Origin: Lysobacter solisilvae
Lineage (GTDB): Bacteria; Pseudomonadota; Gammaproteobacteria; Xanthomonadales; Xanthomonadaceae
Direction of reading: 5' to 3'
Length of the DNA stretch: 64,000 bases
Assembly (NCBI RefSeq): GCF_016613535.2
Contig: NZ_CP071518.1
Coordinates: 2,294,001 to 2,358,000, forward strand
A model generated the notes under the pieces. It was not told where the DNA came from. It saw nothing but the letters and a program-made list of their open reading frames with translations, and ran no database searches. Of this stretch, positions 8,346-19,994 are shown piece by piece. Position numbers and translations under genes: made by a program. Each line of letters begins with the position of its first letter. The first letter of the stretch is position 1.

Positions 8346-8996
8346 ATGAACCGATCCCGAGCTCCATCGGGCGCGACGCCCGGACGCGTGCGCATCATCG
8401 GCGGGCGCTGGCGCGGCACCCGGCTGGATGTCGCCGACGCGCCCGGCCTGCGGCCCACTTCCGACCGCGTGCGCGAGACCCTGTTCAACTGGCTGCAGCC
8501 GGCGCTGCCGGGCGCCCGCGTCCTGGACCTGTTCGCCGGCAGCGGCGCGCTGGGCCTGGAGGCGCTTTCGCGCGGCGCGGCAAGTGCGGTGCTGGTCGAA
8601 CACGATGCCCGCCTGGCCGCCTGCCTGCGCGCGACGGCCGGACGCCTGCAGGGTGGGGACGCGGCGCAGGTGGTGCAGGGCGACGCCCTGGCCTGGCTGC
8701 ACGCGCAGCCCGAACGGTCCTTCGACATCGCCTTCGTCGATCCACCCTTCGACGCCAACCTGTGGGGCGGCGTGTTGCCCGCACTGCTGCCGCGCCTCGC
8801 CGAGCAGGCCTGGCTCTACGTGGAAGCACCCCCGGACGCCGATGCCGCGCCGCCCGAGGGCTGGGTCGCGCATCGCGAGGGACGCACCCGCGAAGTGCGC
8901 TACGTCCTGTACCGGCGGGGTCCCCGTCGGGAAATGGACGCCACTGATACACTCGGCACCGACCCGGCCGGCGACCCCGCAGCGCCCACACCCTGA
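8346..8996 (+). CDS. rsmD: 16S rRNA (guanine(966)-N2)-methyltransferase RsmD
   Basis: RsmD methylates N2 of G966 in 16S rRNA using S-adenosylmethionine; 216 aa. Motifs in order are RVRIIGGRWRGTRL, RPTSDRVRETLFNWL, the SAM-binding LDLFAGSGALGLEALSRGA, VEHD and the catalytic IAFVDPPFDANLW. The last 25 residues are a low-complexity Asp/Pro/Ala tail. ATG 8346 is chosen because homologues begin shortly before this core and the region upstream is the ftsY promoter. It lies 15 bases before coaD, the common rsmD-coaD operon order. Confidence 0.95.
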   Translation: MNRSRAPSGATPGRVRIIGGRWRGTRLDVADAPGLRPTSDRVRETLFNWLQPALPGARVLDLFAGSGALGLEALSRGAASAVLVEHDARLAACLRATAGRLQGGDAAQVVQGDALAWLHAQPERSFDIAFVDPPFDANLWGGVLPALLPRLAEQAWLYVEAPPDADAAPPEGWVAHREGRTREVRYVLYRRGPRREMDATDTLGTDPAGDPAAPTP

Positions 8997-9515
<519 letters not shown>

Positions 9516-9657
9516 TCGGCGGCTGGCTCTGGCGTGCTTGATGCCAGCAGGCCGGTCCGGATCGACCGCACCGATCCAACGTCGCACCTCCAACGCCGCA
9601 CCGATTCCACCACCGCTGTCCAGAAACATACTTACGAAGACGGGGAGAGACCGAACC

Positions 9658-10143
9658 ATGAAGATGATCCGCCTGCTGATGACTGCCTGCCTGCTGCTGC
9701 CGCTCGCGCTGGGCGCCTGCAAGAAGGAAGAGGCCGCCGTCGCCAACGACGTGCCGGTCGCCGTGCCGACCACCAATGACGACAACGCCTGGAGCGCCTA
9801 CCTGACCGACGTGGTCCGTCGCAACATGGAAGGCGCGACCAACACCTACGTCTACGTGCTGCCGGGTCCGGACAACCCCGACTTCCAGGGCTATTACGAC
9901 CGCCAGCTCGAGAAGGCCCAGGCCGACATCGAGCGCGGCATCCTGGAGAACACGCTGATCGCGTTCGGTTCGCCCGATTCCACCCGCACCGCCAATCTCG
10001 CCGTGGCCTCGTTCGAGCGCGCCGAAGCCGGCAAGCTCAAGGGTGTCAAGGTGGTCTTCATCGGCAAGGCCGCCGACAGCGACCGCGTCAAGGCTGCCGT
10101 CGAGCCGTCGGGCGCCACGTACAAGTTCGTCGAAGCCATGTGA
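9658..10143 (+). CDS. Hypothetical lipoprotein
   Basis: Protein of 161 aa of unknown function. The start at ATG 9658 has GGGGAGAG 9 bases upstream. A signal peptide (MKMIRLLMTACLLLPLAL) ends in the lipobox LALGAC, with the acylated Cys at residue 21 followed by KKEE, which favours outer-membrane sorting. The mature protein has YVYVLPGPDNPDFQGYYDRQ and a C-terminal GVKVVFIGKAADSDRVK-type segment, suggesting a compact alpha/beta fold. Similar small lipoproteins occur between coaD and the ferredoxin gene in related genomes as I recall, but no function is assigned. Confidence 0.75.
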   Translation: MKMIRLLMTACLLLPLALGACKKEEAAVANDVPVAVPTTNDDNAWSAYLTDVVRRNMEGATNTYVYVLPGPDNPDFQGYYDRQLEKAQADIERGILENTLIAFGSPDSTRTANLAVASFERAEAGKLKGVKVVFIGKAADSDRVKAAVEPSGATYKFVEAM

Positions 10144-10152
10144 CCTGCCGGG

Positions 10153-10176
10153 CCGCGCGCGCCCCGGCGCGCGCGG
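10153..10176. other. Perfect 11-bp inverted repeat downstream of the lipoprotein gene
   Basis: CCGCGCGCGCC and GGCGCGCGCGG flank two bases, starting 10 bases after the lipoprotein stop. There is no U-run, so it may be an attenuating or 3'-protecting hairpin rather than a canonical terminator. The rest of 10177-10429 shows no gene. Confidence 0.5.
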
Positions 10177-10429
10177 TCCTGCCGCCACCCCGACCGCCGG
10201 GGTGCGCGCAATCGGGCCGCCGGACGCACCCGGCCCGGCCAAACCCTGACCCCGCGCATCTGCACCTGCGCGGGACTGCGTTCCGAGCAGGGACCACCGG
10301 CGCCTGCCTTCGTGCCGTACATTGGCCCGTGTAGCGGACACGGCTGCGATCCGCATCCGGTTCCAGCCACCTGCACCGCGCCAGCTCCGAAATGACCAGG
10401 CCGCCACGGCCGCCAGAAGCCCCACCGCA

Positions 10430-10684
10430 ATGGCCCTGAAGATCAACGACCTGTGCGTCAACTGCGACGTATGCGAGCCAGCCTGCCCCAACCAGGCCAT
10501 CTCCCAGGGCGAAACCATCTACGTGATCGACCCGGCGCGCTGCACGCGATGCGTGGGGCATTTCGACGAACCGCAATGCGTCATGGTCTGCCCGGTCGAA
10601 TGCATCGACCCGGACCCCGATTTCCCTGAAACGAACGAGCAGCTGCTGGCCAAGCTGGCGCGCCTGCAACAGGAGAGCAAGTAA
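10430..10684 (+). CDS. YfhL-type 2[4Fe-4S] ferredoxin
   Basis: Small electron carrier, 84 aa. The first cluster motif is CVNCDVCEPACP (C-x2-C-x2-C-x3-C) at residues 9-20. The second is CTRCVGHFDEPQCVMVCP, with the 8-residue insertion between the second and third Cys that marks the YfhL/Allochromatium-type ferredoxins. The start at ATG 10430 gives MALKIND, the usual N-terminus. Its TAA stop overlaps the ggt start by one base (TAATG). The redox partner is not evident here. Confidence 0.93.
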   Translation: MALKINDLCVNCDVCEPACPNQAISQGETIYVIDPARCTRCVGHFDEPQCVMVCPVECIDPDPDFPETNEQLLAKLARLQQESK

Positions 10685-12468
10685 TGCGGCAGCAGATTGC
10701 GCGGGTGGTGTCCTCCAGGTTGTTCGCCAAAGGTCTCCTTGTCCTGGCGCTGGTCGTCCCCGGGCTGGGTGTCGCGCCGGTACTGGCCGCATCTGCCCTT
10801 GCGCAGGAGCAGGCGCGTCCGGCTGCCACGGGCGACGCGCCGGCGGCAACGCATCCGCCCGGCGCCGCCATCGCCAGCGCCCATGCGCTGGCCACGCAGG
10901 CCGGCATCGACACCCTGCGCGCCGGCGGCAACGCCTTCGATGCCGCGGTGGCTGTATCGGCGATGCTGTCGGTGGTCGAGCCCATCAGTTCCGGCATCGG
11001 CGGCGGCGGCTTCTTCCTGCTGCATGACGCGCGCAGCGGCAAGGACGTGTTCGTCGATGCCCGCGAGACCGCGCCGGAGTCGGCCACGCCGCAGGCCTAT
11101 CTCGACGGGCAGGGCGAGCTCGACCGCGACCGCGCGACCAACGGACCGTGGTCGGCGGGCATCCCCGGGCTTCCGGCCGCGCTGGTGCATGTCTCCTCGA
11201 AGTACGGCCGGCTGCCGCTGGCCACCGCGCTGGCGCCGGCGATCCGGGTCGCGCGCGAAGGCTTCGAGATCTACCCGCGCATGGAGAAGGGCTACGCCAG
11301 CCGTCGCGAGGTGATGGAACGTTATCGCGGGACCCGCGCGGTGTTCCTCGCCGACGGCGACCCGCCCACCACGGGCGAAATCCTGCGGCAGCCGGAGCTT
11401 GCGCGCACGCTGGAACTGCTGGCGCAGAAGGGCTTCGACGGCTTCTATCGCGGCGAGACCGCGAAGAAGCTGCTGGCCGCGGTGAAGCAGGAGGGCGGCC
11501 GCTGGCGTGCCGACGAACTGGCGGGCTATCGGGTCAAGGAACGCGAGCCGCTGAAGTTCGACTACCGCCAATGGCACGTCACCACGGCGCCCCCGCCGTC
11601 GTCGGGCGGCGTGGCGATGGCGCAGATCCTCCAGGTGCTGGAGGGATGGGACCTGGGCAAGCTCGACGACGCGCATCGTCGCCACCTCGTGGTGGAAGCC
11701 ATGCGCCGCGCCTATCGCGACCGCACCATCTACCTGGGTGACCCGGACTTCGTGAAAGTGCCGGTCGCCCGCTTGACGCATCCGGCCTACGCGGCCGGAC
11801 TGCGCGCGACCATCCATCCGGACAAGGCCACGCCCAGCGCGCTGCTGCCCGGCCAGCCCGCGCCGCTGGAGGACGATGAGACGACGCACTTCTCGATCCT
11901 GGACGCGGAAGGCAATCGTGTCTCCACGACGCAGACCGTCAACCTGCTCTACGGATCGGGCATGGTCGCGCCGGGCACCGGCGTGCTGCTCAACAACGAG
12001 ATGGACGATTTCGCGCTGCGCCCAGGTACGCCCAATGCCTTCGGTGTCATGGGTTTCGGCGCAAACGCGCCGGCGGCGGGCAAGCGTATGCTCAGTTCGA
12101 TGACGCCCAGCTTCATCGAGTCCGACGACACCCTGGCCATCCTCGGCGCGCCCGGTGGCAGCCGCATCATCACCCAGGTGCTGCTGGGCATCCTGGGCTA
12201 CGACGCCGGACTGGACGCACAGCAGGTGGCCGCGTTGCCGCGATACCACCACCAGTGGATGCCCGACGCGATTTCCGCCGAACCCGGCGCGCTCCCCGCC
12301 GACACGATCGCGGCGCTGCAGGCGATGGGCCATACGGTGAGCCCGGGCGAGAGCACCTGGGGCAATCTGCAGACGGTCTCGTGGGACAAGCGGACCAACA
12401 CCCTGGAAGGCGGCAGCGATCCGCGCAATCCGGTGGGCCGCGCCGAGGTGCTGCCCGCCGGCAAGTGA
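10684..12468 (+). CDS. ggt: Gamma-glutamyltransferase
   Basis: Periplasmic enzyme that cleaves the gamma-glutamyl bond of glutathione or transfers it to amino acids; 594 aa precursor. The signal peptide runs to about residue 41. The large subunit carries GGNAFDAAVAVSAMLSVVEP and SSGIGGGGFFLL. Autocleavage exposes the nucleophile Thr in DDETTHFSILDAEGN (near residue 400), with the small subunit following (NNEMDDFA, KRMLSSMTPS, GAPGGSRIITQV). All expected catalytic elements are present. It is translationally coupled to the ferredoxin gene. The enzyme would recycle glutathione or scavenge gamma-glutamyl compounds. Confidence 0.96.
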   Translation: MRQQIARVVSSRLFAKGLLVLALVVPGLGVAPVLAASALAQEQARPAATGDAPAATHPPGAAIASAHALATQAGIDTLRAGGNAFDAAVAVSAMLSVVEPISSGIGGGGFFLLHDARSGKDVFVDARETAPESATPQAYLDGQGELDRDRATNGPWSAGIPGLPAALVHVSSKYGRLPLATALAPAIRVAREGFEIYPRMEKGYASRREVMERYRGTRAVFLADGDPPTTGEILRQPELARTLELLAQKGFDGFYRGETAKKLLAAVKQEGGRWRADELAGYRVKEREPLKFDYRQWHVTTAPPPSSGGVAMAQILQVLEGWDLGKLDDAHRRHLVVEAMRRAYRDRTIYLGDPDFVKVPVARLTHPAYAAGLRATIHPDKATPSALLPGQPAPLEDDETTHFSILDAEGNRVSTTQTVNLLYGSGMVAPGTGVLLNNEMDDFALRPGTPNAFGVMGFGANAPAAGKRMLSSMTPSFIESDDTLAILGAPGGSRIITQVLLGILGYDAGLDAQQVAALPRYHHQWMPDAISAEPGALPADTIAALQAMGHTVSPGESTWGNLQTVSWDKRTNTLEGGSDPRNPVGRAEVLPAGK

Positions 12469-12497
12469 CTGCCGGTAGTGACTGCCGGCAAGTGACT
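12457..12497 (+). repeat. Three 13-14-bp tandem repeats spanning the ggt stop
   Basis: GCCGGCAAGTGACT occurs at 12457-12470 and 12484-12497 with a 13-base variant (GCCGGTAGTGACT) between. The first copy includes the last codons and TGA stop of ggt, so the end of the gene has been duplicated twice in tandem. Confidence 0.85.
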
Positions 12498-12629
12498 GCT
12501 GGCCGGCGGCGTGCCGGCGCGGATCCCGGCCATGCCGGTGTAGCGCACCGCCGCTGTCGCCCACGCACGGGGTTCGCGCGATAATCACTCCATGCGATCG
12601 ACGATCGGCGCGTACAGGATGAGACGGCG

Positions 12630-13520
12630 ATGAAACTCTGGTCCCTGATCGGCAACAGCCAGAAGCTCGATGGCGGCGCGATGTTCGGCAACGCGCCGCG
12701 CGCGATGTGGGAGAAGTGGGCGCCGCCGGATGACCAGAACCGCATCGAACTGGCTTGCCGGGCGCTGCTGGCCAGCCCGCTGGCCGGCAAGACCGTGCTG
12801 TTCGAGGCCGGGATCGGCGCCTTCTTCGAGCCGAAGCTGCGCGAACGCTACGGCGTGGTGGAATCGCGCCACGTGCTGCTGGACTCGCTGGCCGCGGCTG
12901 GCTTCAAACCCGAGGACGTCGACGTGGTGGTGCTCTCGCACCTGCACTTCGACCACGCCGGCGGCGTGCTCGCGCCCTGGGCCGAGGGCGAGGCGCCGAA
13001 GCTGGTGTTCCCCAATGCCACCTACGTGGTGGGTCGCGAGCACTGGGAGCGCGCGCTGCAGCCGCACTCGCGTGACCGCGCCAGTTTCATCTCGCAGCTG
13101 CCGGCGTTGCTGGAAGGCACGGGCCGACTGGAGCTCGTCGACGGTGCGCATTGCAGGACCCTGGGCAACGCCGTGCGCTTCCACTACAGCGACGGCCACA
13201 CGCCGGGCCTGATGCTGTCGGAGATCGTCGGGCCGGAGCAGGTCAACGGCGAAAGCCACGGCGGCGTCGTGTTCTGCGCCGACCTCATCCCCGGCCGTCC
13301 GTGGGTCCACGTGCCGATCACCATGGGCTACGACCGCAGCGCGGAACTGCTGATCGACGAGAAGACGGCGTTCCTCGAGGACAAGCTCGCCCGCAACGTG
13401 CACCTGTTCTTTACCCACGATCCGGGCTGCGCGCTGGCGCAGGTCGTGCGCGACGACAAGGGACGTTTCGGCACCGCGCACGAAGTTCCCGAGTTGCACG
13501 CCAGGACCCTGTCGGCGTGA
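12630..13520 (+). CDS. MBL-fold metallo-hydrolase
   Basis: Metallo-beta-lactamase-fold hydrolase of 296 aa, cytoplasmic (no signal). The metal-binding motif [10 protein letters not shown] is at residues 108-117, HYSDGHTPG supplies the next His near 192, CADLIPG carries the bridging Asp, and FFTHDPGC the last His. The long metal-site insertions resemble quorum-quenching lactonase or AidB-like MBL proteins, but the substrate cannot be read from sequence. A -10-like GATAAT lies near 12580. The stop overlaps the next gene start (GTGA), indicating coupling with the TMEM43-family protein. Confidence 0.88.
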   Translation: MKLWSLIGNSQKLDGGAMFGNAPRAMWEKWAPPDDQNRIELACRALLASPLAGKTVLFEAGIGAFFEPKLRERYGVVESRHVLLDSLAAAGFKPEDVDVVVLSHLHFDHAGGVLAPWAEGEAPKLVFPNATYVVGREHWERALQPHSRDRASFISQLPALLEGTGRLELVDGAHCRTLGNAVRFHYSDGHTPGLMLSEIVGPEQVNGESHGGVVFCADLIPGRPWVHVPITMGYDRSAELLIDEKTAFLEDKLARNVHLFFTHDPGCALAQVVRDDKGRFGTAHEVPELHARTLSA

Positions 13521-14242
13521 ACGCCGCCCGCGCAGCCGCCATGTTGTGCGGGCTGCTGCTATGCGCGGCAGCCGCACATGCGCAGGATGCGACCGAACCG
13601 GAGGGCTACCCCGCACCCGGCGAGGTGCTGGTCGACCGCGATTTCGGCGTGGACACGCGCGAGTTCGGGCTGGACCGTCGCGTCGAGATGTACCAGTGGC
13701 GCCAGCACGAGGGCGGCTACGAGCGTGTCTGGAACGCCGCCCCGATCGACTCGGGGGGATTCGCCGCCGGCCACGAGAACCCGCCGGAGCTGCCGCTGGA
13801 GAACCGCCGCTGGTGGGCGGACCACCCGATGCTCGACGGCCACCCGATGGACGCCGACGTCTTGCGTTCGCTGGGCGAATGGCGCGTGCTGCAACCCAAC
13901 TTCTCGCGGCTGCCGGCCAACCTCGCCGCATCGTTCCAGCCCGAGGGCGAGGGGCTGGGCAGCGCGGAGAATCCGCTGGACCCGCAGATCGGCGATGTCC
14001 GCGTGAGCTGGCGCGAACTGGTGCTGCCACCGCTGGCCGGGAAGGTCTCCCTGCGCGAGGGCGTGTGGCGTCGCGTCGCGCAGGCCAACGCGTCGGCCGA
14101 TCCGAATCCCGCCGCCGCCGCCGCGCCAGCGCGGGAAAAGGGGCACGCGCAGCGCATGTGGCCGTTGTTCGGCGGCGGGCTCATCGCGATCATCGCGATA
14201 GTAGTTGCGACGCGCCGGCGCCGCGAGCGGCGCGGACGCTGA
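13517..14242 (+). CDS. TMEM43-family membrane protein
   Basis: Protein of 241 aa from a GTG overlapping the MBL stop. A signal peptide (to about residue 23, AHAQ) precedes a soluble domain. [19 protein letters not shown] closely matches the RRVEMYQW hallmark of TMEM43/LUMA-type proteins, with [18 protein letters not shown] and QIGDVRVSW following. One C-terminal transmembrane helix (residues 213-230) precedes an RRRRERRGR tail. It is shorter than most TMEM43 homologues, with one clear C-terminal helix instead of several. The function of bacterial members is unknown; mutations in the human homologue cause cardiomyopathy. Confidence 0.75.
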   Translation: MNAARAAAMLCGLLLCAAAAHAQDATEPEGYPAPGEVLVDRDFGVDTREFGLDRRVEMYQWRQHEGGYERVWNAAPIDSGGFAAGHENPPELPLENRRWWADHPMLDGHPMDADVLRSLGEWRVLQPNFSRLPANLAASFQPEGEGLGSAENPLDPQIGDVRVSWRELVLPPLAGKVSLREGVWRRVAQANASADPNPAAAAAPAREKGHAQRMWPLFGGGLIAIIAIVVATRRRRERRGR

Positions 14243-14326
14243 GCCCTGGCGGCTCCAGCCGCCGCGACGCCGGGATACCAGAGCCGCGTGCAGTCCTCGA
14301 TGGCCGCCCGGCTTGGCGGCGCCCGA

Positions 14327-14959
14327 TCAGTAATGCTTGGTGCCGAAGATCTTGTCGCCGGCGTCGCCCAGCCCGGGCAGGATGTAGCCGACGTCGTTCA
14401 GGCGCTCGTCGACCGAGGCAACGAACACTTCCACGTCCGGGTGCCGGTCCTGCAAGGCGCGCAGGCCTTCGGGCGCCGCCACCAGGAACAGGCCCTTGAT
14501 GCGACGGCAGCCGGCGGCCTTGAGCATGTCGACGGTGGCCACCAGCGTGCCGCCGGTGGCGAGCATCGGGTCGAGGATCAGCGCGATGCGTTCGTCCATG
14601 CGGCCGGTGAGCTTCTCGTAATAACCCATCGGCTGCAGCGTGGCTTCGTCGCGCTGCAGGCCGACGACGCCGACCTTGGCCGCGGGGATCAGCTCCAGCA
14701 CGCCGGGCAGCATGCCCAGGCCTGCGCGCAGGATGGGCACCAGGGTGATCTTGGCGCCCTTGATGCGCTGCGTGGCCACCGGTCCGGCCCAGCCCTGGAT
14801 CACGATTTCCTCGGTCTCCAGGTCCGCCGTGGCCTCGTAGGTCAGCAGCGTCGCGACTTCGGAAGCCAGTTCGCGGAATTCCTTGGTGCTGATGCCGGCC
14901 GCGCGCATCAGGCCGAGCTTGTGGCGGACGAGCGGATGGCGGACTTCGGTGATGGGCAT
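14327..14959 (-). CDS. upp: Uracil phosphoribosyltransferase
   Basis: Pyrimidine salvage enzyme converting uracil and PRPP to UMP; 210 aa, normal length. Motifs are [17 protein letters not shown], the flexible-loop region [11 protein letters not shown], the PRPP-binding [12 protein letters not shown], and the C-terminal uracil-binding [19 protein letters not shown]. Monocistronic or second after the aminotransferase gene, but a terminator separates the two. Confidence 0.97.
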   Translation of the reverse strand: MPITEVRHPLVRHKLGLMRAAGISTKEFRELASEVATLLTYEATADLETEEIVIQGWAGPVATQRIKGAKITLVPILRAGLGMLPGVLELIPAAKVGVVGLQRDEATLQPMGYYEKLTGRMDERIALILDPMLATGGTLVATVDMLKAAGCRRIKGLFLVAAPEGLRALQDRHPDVEVFVASVDERLNDVGYILPGLGDAGDKIFGTKHY

Positions 14960-15007
14960 GGGATCGGCGCCGGCGGTGGGTGCCGACTATCTAACGCCCG
15001 TACCGCC

Positions 15008-15038
15008 AAAAAGAAAGGCCGGGCGAATGCCCGGCCTT
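15008..15038 (-). terminator. Rho-independent terminator after the aminotransferase gene
   Basis: On the minus strand AAGGCCGGGC-ATTC-GCCCGGCCTT forms a 10-bp perfect stem followed by TCTTTTT. It lies 28 bases after the aminotransferase stop and before upp. Confidence 0.88.
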
Positions 15039-15065
15039 GCTGGATGTCGCGGGGCGGTCGCTGGC

Positions 15066-16562
15066 TTACGCCGCGGCGGCCTGCTGCGCGCGCGGGCCTT
15101 CCTTCAGCGCGCGGGCGACCATGCCCACGACCAGGTCGATTTCCTGGCTGGTGATGGTGAAGGTCGGGGTGAAGCGCAGCGAGTTGACGCCGCCGTGGAT
15201 CACGCCGATGCCATGTTCGCGCAGCCATTCCTCGGTCGAGCCGGCGCCGTAGCACTTGAACTGGCTGGACAGCTCGCAGGAGAACAGCAGGCCGGTGCCC
15301 TGGACCTTGGTGATCAGCCCGCCCAGTTCGCCCTTGAGCTTTTCCAGCTTCTCCAGCGCTTCCTGGCCGCGTGCGCGGATGTTCTCGCGCAGTGCCGGGG
15401 TCACCTGGCCAAGCACCGCCACGGCCACGTCAAGCGCGCGCGGGTTGGTCGTCATCGTGTTGCCGTACAGGCCCTTCTTGTAGATCTCGCCGGCCTGGCG
15501 GGTGACGGCGAGCACCGACAGCGGGTACTGGCCGGCGTTGAGCGCCTTGGAGTAGGTCTCCATGTCCGGCGCCTGCGCGTTCTCGAAGCCGGGGTAGTCG
15601 ATGATCGACAGCACGCCGTTTGCGCGCAGGCCGGCCTGGATCGAATCGACCAGCAGCATGGCGCCGTGCGCCTCGGTAAGGTCGCGGGCGGCGTTGTAGA
15701 AAGCCACCGGCACGCCCCGGCCCGGGTCGCCTTCGCCCATCACCGGCTCCAGGAACATCGCCTCGATGAACCAGCCGTTGGCATCGGCGTCGCTGAAGGC
15801 CTTCTTCAGGGCGTCGATGTCGTAGGGTTCGATCGCGATCACGCTGTCCTCGCCGCGGAAGCTGGCCAGATGCTGCGCGTAGGTCTTGCGGGAGGAGTCC
15901 GAATACAGCGCCGGGCGCTCGGTGCGGCCATGGAAGCTGCCCTTCACCACCAGGCGCTTGATGGCGCGGCCGGCATGGCGGCCGCCGGCGTCGGTCATGG
16001 TCTTGGCGTTGGCGTCGACGATGCGCGAGGCCAGCGACACCGACTCCGAGCCCGAATTCAGGCACAGGAAGCGGTCGTAGGGGCAGCCGCCGCGCGACAC
16101 GCCGATGGCGGCGCGGATGGCCTTTTCAAAGCGCAGCTGCGACAGCGACGCGGTCATGATGTTCGCCATCGCCTGCGGCTTGGCCATGGCCGCGATCACC
16201 GCCTTGGGCGAGTGGCCGAAGCCGAGCATCCCGTAGCCGCCCGAATCGTGCAGCACCGCGCCCTTGAGGGTGACGATCCACGGGCCGCGGGCGGTGAGGG
16301 CGACGTACGGGTTGACGCCGTCGTCCGGATAGAAGTTGACGTAGCCGGCCTGGACCGCACGGATCTGCTCGTCCTCGTCCAGGTCCAGCAGATGGGCGAA
16401 CTCGCCCTTGATGGCCTCGTACTCGACGGCGGCGGCGTCGATCGCTTCGACCAAGTCGGAATGCGAGGCGGCCAGTCCGGCGACGATCGCGTCGTCGAGG
16501 CCGACGGTACGGCGCTTGCCGGCGTGTGCGCGCAGGGGCGCGAGTTTGTCGATCGAAGCCAT
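15066..16562 (-). CDS. Class III PLP-dependent aminotransferase
   Basis: Protein of 498 aa; start at ATG 16562 because AGGAG lies 7 bases upstream (an ATG 24 bases further upstream lacks it). Fold-type I class III signatures include DSGGYGMLGFGH, LNSGSESVSLASRI, VKGSFHGRTERPA, LLVDSIQAGLR and SKALNAGQYPLSVLAV, in which the Lys should bind PLP. The substrate is not certain; ornithine, lysine or another omega-amino acid are candidates for class III. The gene is divergent from an Lrp/AsnC regulator, which probably controls it in response to the amino-acid substrate. A GATAAT -10-like box lies about 30 bases upstream (16597-16592). Confidence 0.9.
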   Translation of the reverse strand: MASIDKLAPLRAHAGKRRTVGLDDAIVAGLAASHSDLVEAIDAAAVEYEAIKGEFAHLLDLDEDEQIRAVQAGYVNFYPDDGVNPYVALTARGPWIVTLKGAVLHDSGGYGMLGFGHSPKAVIAAMAKPQAMANIMTASLSQLRFEKAIRAAIGVSRGGCPYDRFLCLNSGSESVSLASRIVDANAKTMTDAGGRHAGRAIKRLVVKGSFHGRTERPALYSDSSRKTYAQHLASFRGEDSVIAIEPYDIDALKKAFSDADANGWFIEAMFLEPVMGEGDPGRGVPVAFYNAARDLTEAHGAMLLVDSIQAGLRANGVLSIIDYPGFENAQAPDMETYSKALNAGQYPLSVLAVTRQAGEIYKKGLYGNTMTTNPRALDVAVAVLGQVTPALRENIRARGQEALEKLEKLKGELGGLITKVQGTGLLFSCELSSQFKCYGAGSTEEWLREHGIGVIHGGVNSLRFTPTFTITSQEIDLVVGMVARALKEGPRAQQAAAA

Positions 16563-16629
16563 CGGAATCTCCTGGACTGGGGCCATCCGGTCATTATCTG
16601 AATTAAAATCGTCGATCGGTAGTATGGAT

Positions 16630-16659
16630 TTGGACGAAATAGGCTTATATTTCGTCGAA
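16630..16659. promoter_or_regulatory. Palindromic operator between the aminotransferase and lrp-type genes
   Basis: GACGAAAT (16633-16640) and ATTTCGTC (16649-16656) are perfect 8-bp inverted arms separated by 8 A/T-rich bases. With flanks, 10 of 11 positions are symmetric (TTGGACGAAAT / ATTTCGTCGAA). It sits 26 bases before the lrp-type start and 70 bases before the divergent aminotransferase start. The arrangement fits an Lrp/AsnC dimer site controlling both genes. Confidence 0.75.
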
Positions 16660-16681
16660 TCGCCGAACGGGATGGGTTCTT

Positions 16682-17113
16682 GTGAAGGTCACCGCCTCCG
16701 ACCAGCTGCTGCTCAGCCTGCTGCGCGAGAACGCGCGCGCCTCGATCGCGGAAATCTCGCGGCGGCTCAAGCTGTCCCGGACCACCGTCCAGAGCCGCAT
16801 CGAGCGGCTCGAACGGGAGGGCGTGATCGCCGGCTACACGGTGCGGGTCAACGAGGCCGCCGAGCACGGGCACATCCGCGCGCACATCATGATCACCGTG
16901 CTGCCCAAGCAGATGGCGTCGGTCGTGGACGCGCTGCGCGCCATGCCCGAGGTCCGTGCGCTGCATTCGGTCAGCGGCGCCTTCGACCTGGTCGCGATGG
17001 GCGTGGCGCCCAGCGTGGCCGAAATGGACGTGCTGACCGACCGCATCGGCGCCATCGACGGCGTGGAGCGGACCACCTCGTCGATCATCCTGTCGGCGAA
17101 GTTCGAGCGCTAG
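16682..17113 (+). CDS. Lrp/AsnC family transcriptional regulator
   Basis: Protein of 143 aa from GTG 16682. The N-terminal winged HTH has DQLLLSLLRENARASIAEISRRLKLS and the recognition helix RTTVQSRIERLEREGVIAGYT. The C-terminal RAM/AsnC effector domain (HIMITVLPKQMASVVDALRAMPEV, VSGAFDLVAMG) binds an amino acid and mediates oligomerisation. Divergent from the class III aminotransferase with a palindrome in the shared region, so it probably regulates that gene and itself. The ligand is unknown. Confidence 0.93.
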   Translation: MKVTASDQLLLSLLRENARASIAEISRRLKLSRTTVQSRIERLEREGVIAGYTVRVNEAAEHGHIRAHIMITVLPKQMASVVDALRAMPEVRALHSVSGAFDLVAMGVAPSVAEMDVLTDRIGAIDGVERTTSSIILSAKFER

Positions 17114-17222
17114 ACAGGCGGGCGGGGCAGGCGGGCCGTCCCGGGCAAGGCGCCCCGGCCGGTGCGCGGACGCCCAGGCGGCAGGGCCTACAATGGCCGG
17201 CTTTCCCCGGTCCCGCGCGCCC

Positions 17223-19599
<2,377 letters not shown>

Positions 19600-19607
19600 G
19601 GCCGTGG

Positions 19608-19613
19608 CATAAT
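19608..19613 (+). promoter_or_regulatory. -10-like element upstream of yajC
   Basis: CATAAT lies 34 bases before the yajC start, just after the tgt stop. Several genes here have a TAnnnT-type hexamer about 30-40 bases upstream. No good -35 partner is evident. Confidence 0.4.
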
Positions 19614-19646
19614 CCGCCGTTATTTGAATTCCCCGGACCCAAGCCC

Positions 19647-19994
19647 ATGAACCTGCTCGACCTCTTCATCGCCCCCGCATTCGCCCAGGCGGCCGGCCAG
19701 CCTCCGTCGGCTGGCGCGTTCGGCGGAATGAACATCCTGTTCCTGGTGGGCATGGTGGCCATCATGTACTTCCTGATGATCCGCCCGCAGATGAAGCGCC
19801 AGAAGGAGCACCGCGCCATGCTGGACAAGCTGTCCAAGGGCGACGAAGTGCTGACCAACGGTGGCATCGCCGGCGTGGTCACCGACATCGGCGAGAACTT
19901 CATCACCATCGAAGTCGCCGACAACGTGCGCATGCGCTTCCAGAAGGGCGCCATCGCCAACGTCCTGCCCAAGGGCACCTTGAAGTCCGCCTGA
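19647..19994 (+). CDS. yajC: Preprotein translocase subunit YajC
   Basis: Small inner-membrane component of the SecDF-YajC complex, 115 aa. One transmembrane helix (residues 27-47, GGMNILFLVGMVAIMYFLMI) precedes the conserved RPQMKRQKEHRAMLDKLSKGDEVLTNGGIAG and ITIEVADNVRMRFQKGAI. First of the yajC-secD-secF run. Confidence 0.97.
   Translation: MNLLDLFIAPAFAQAAGQPPSAGAFGGMNILFLVGMVAIMYFLMIRPQMKRQKEHRAMLDKLSKGDEVLTNGGIAGVVTDIGENFITIEVADNVRMRFQKGAIANVLPKGTLKSA

Noticed and set aside
10153..10176. Inverted repeat as a riboswitch or structured RNA for the ferredoxin gene
   Set aside because: It is a simple GC hairpin next to the upstream gene stop, 250 bases before the ferredoxin start, with no conserved riboswitch pattern.
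17193..17222. ATG 17193 as the queA start
   Set aside because: It lies in a -10-like TACAAT and would add ten residues not typical of QueA; TTG 17223 gives the standard KKSDFHYDLP start. It is not fully excluded.
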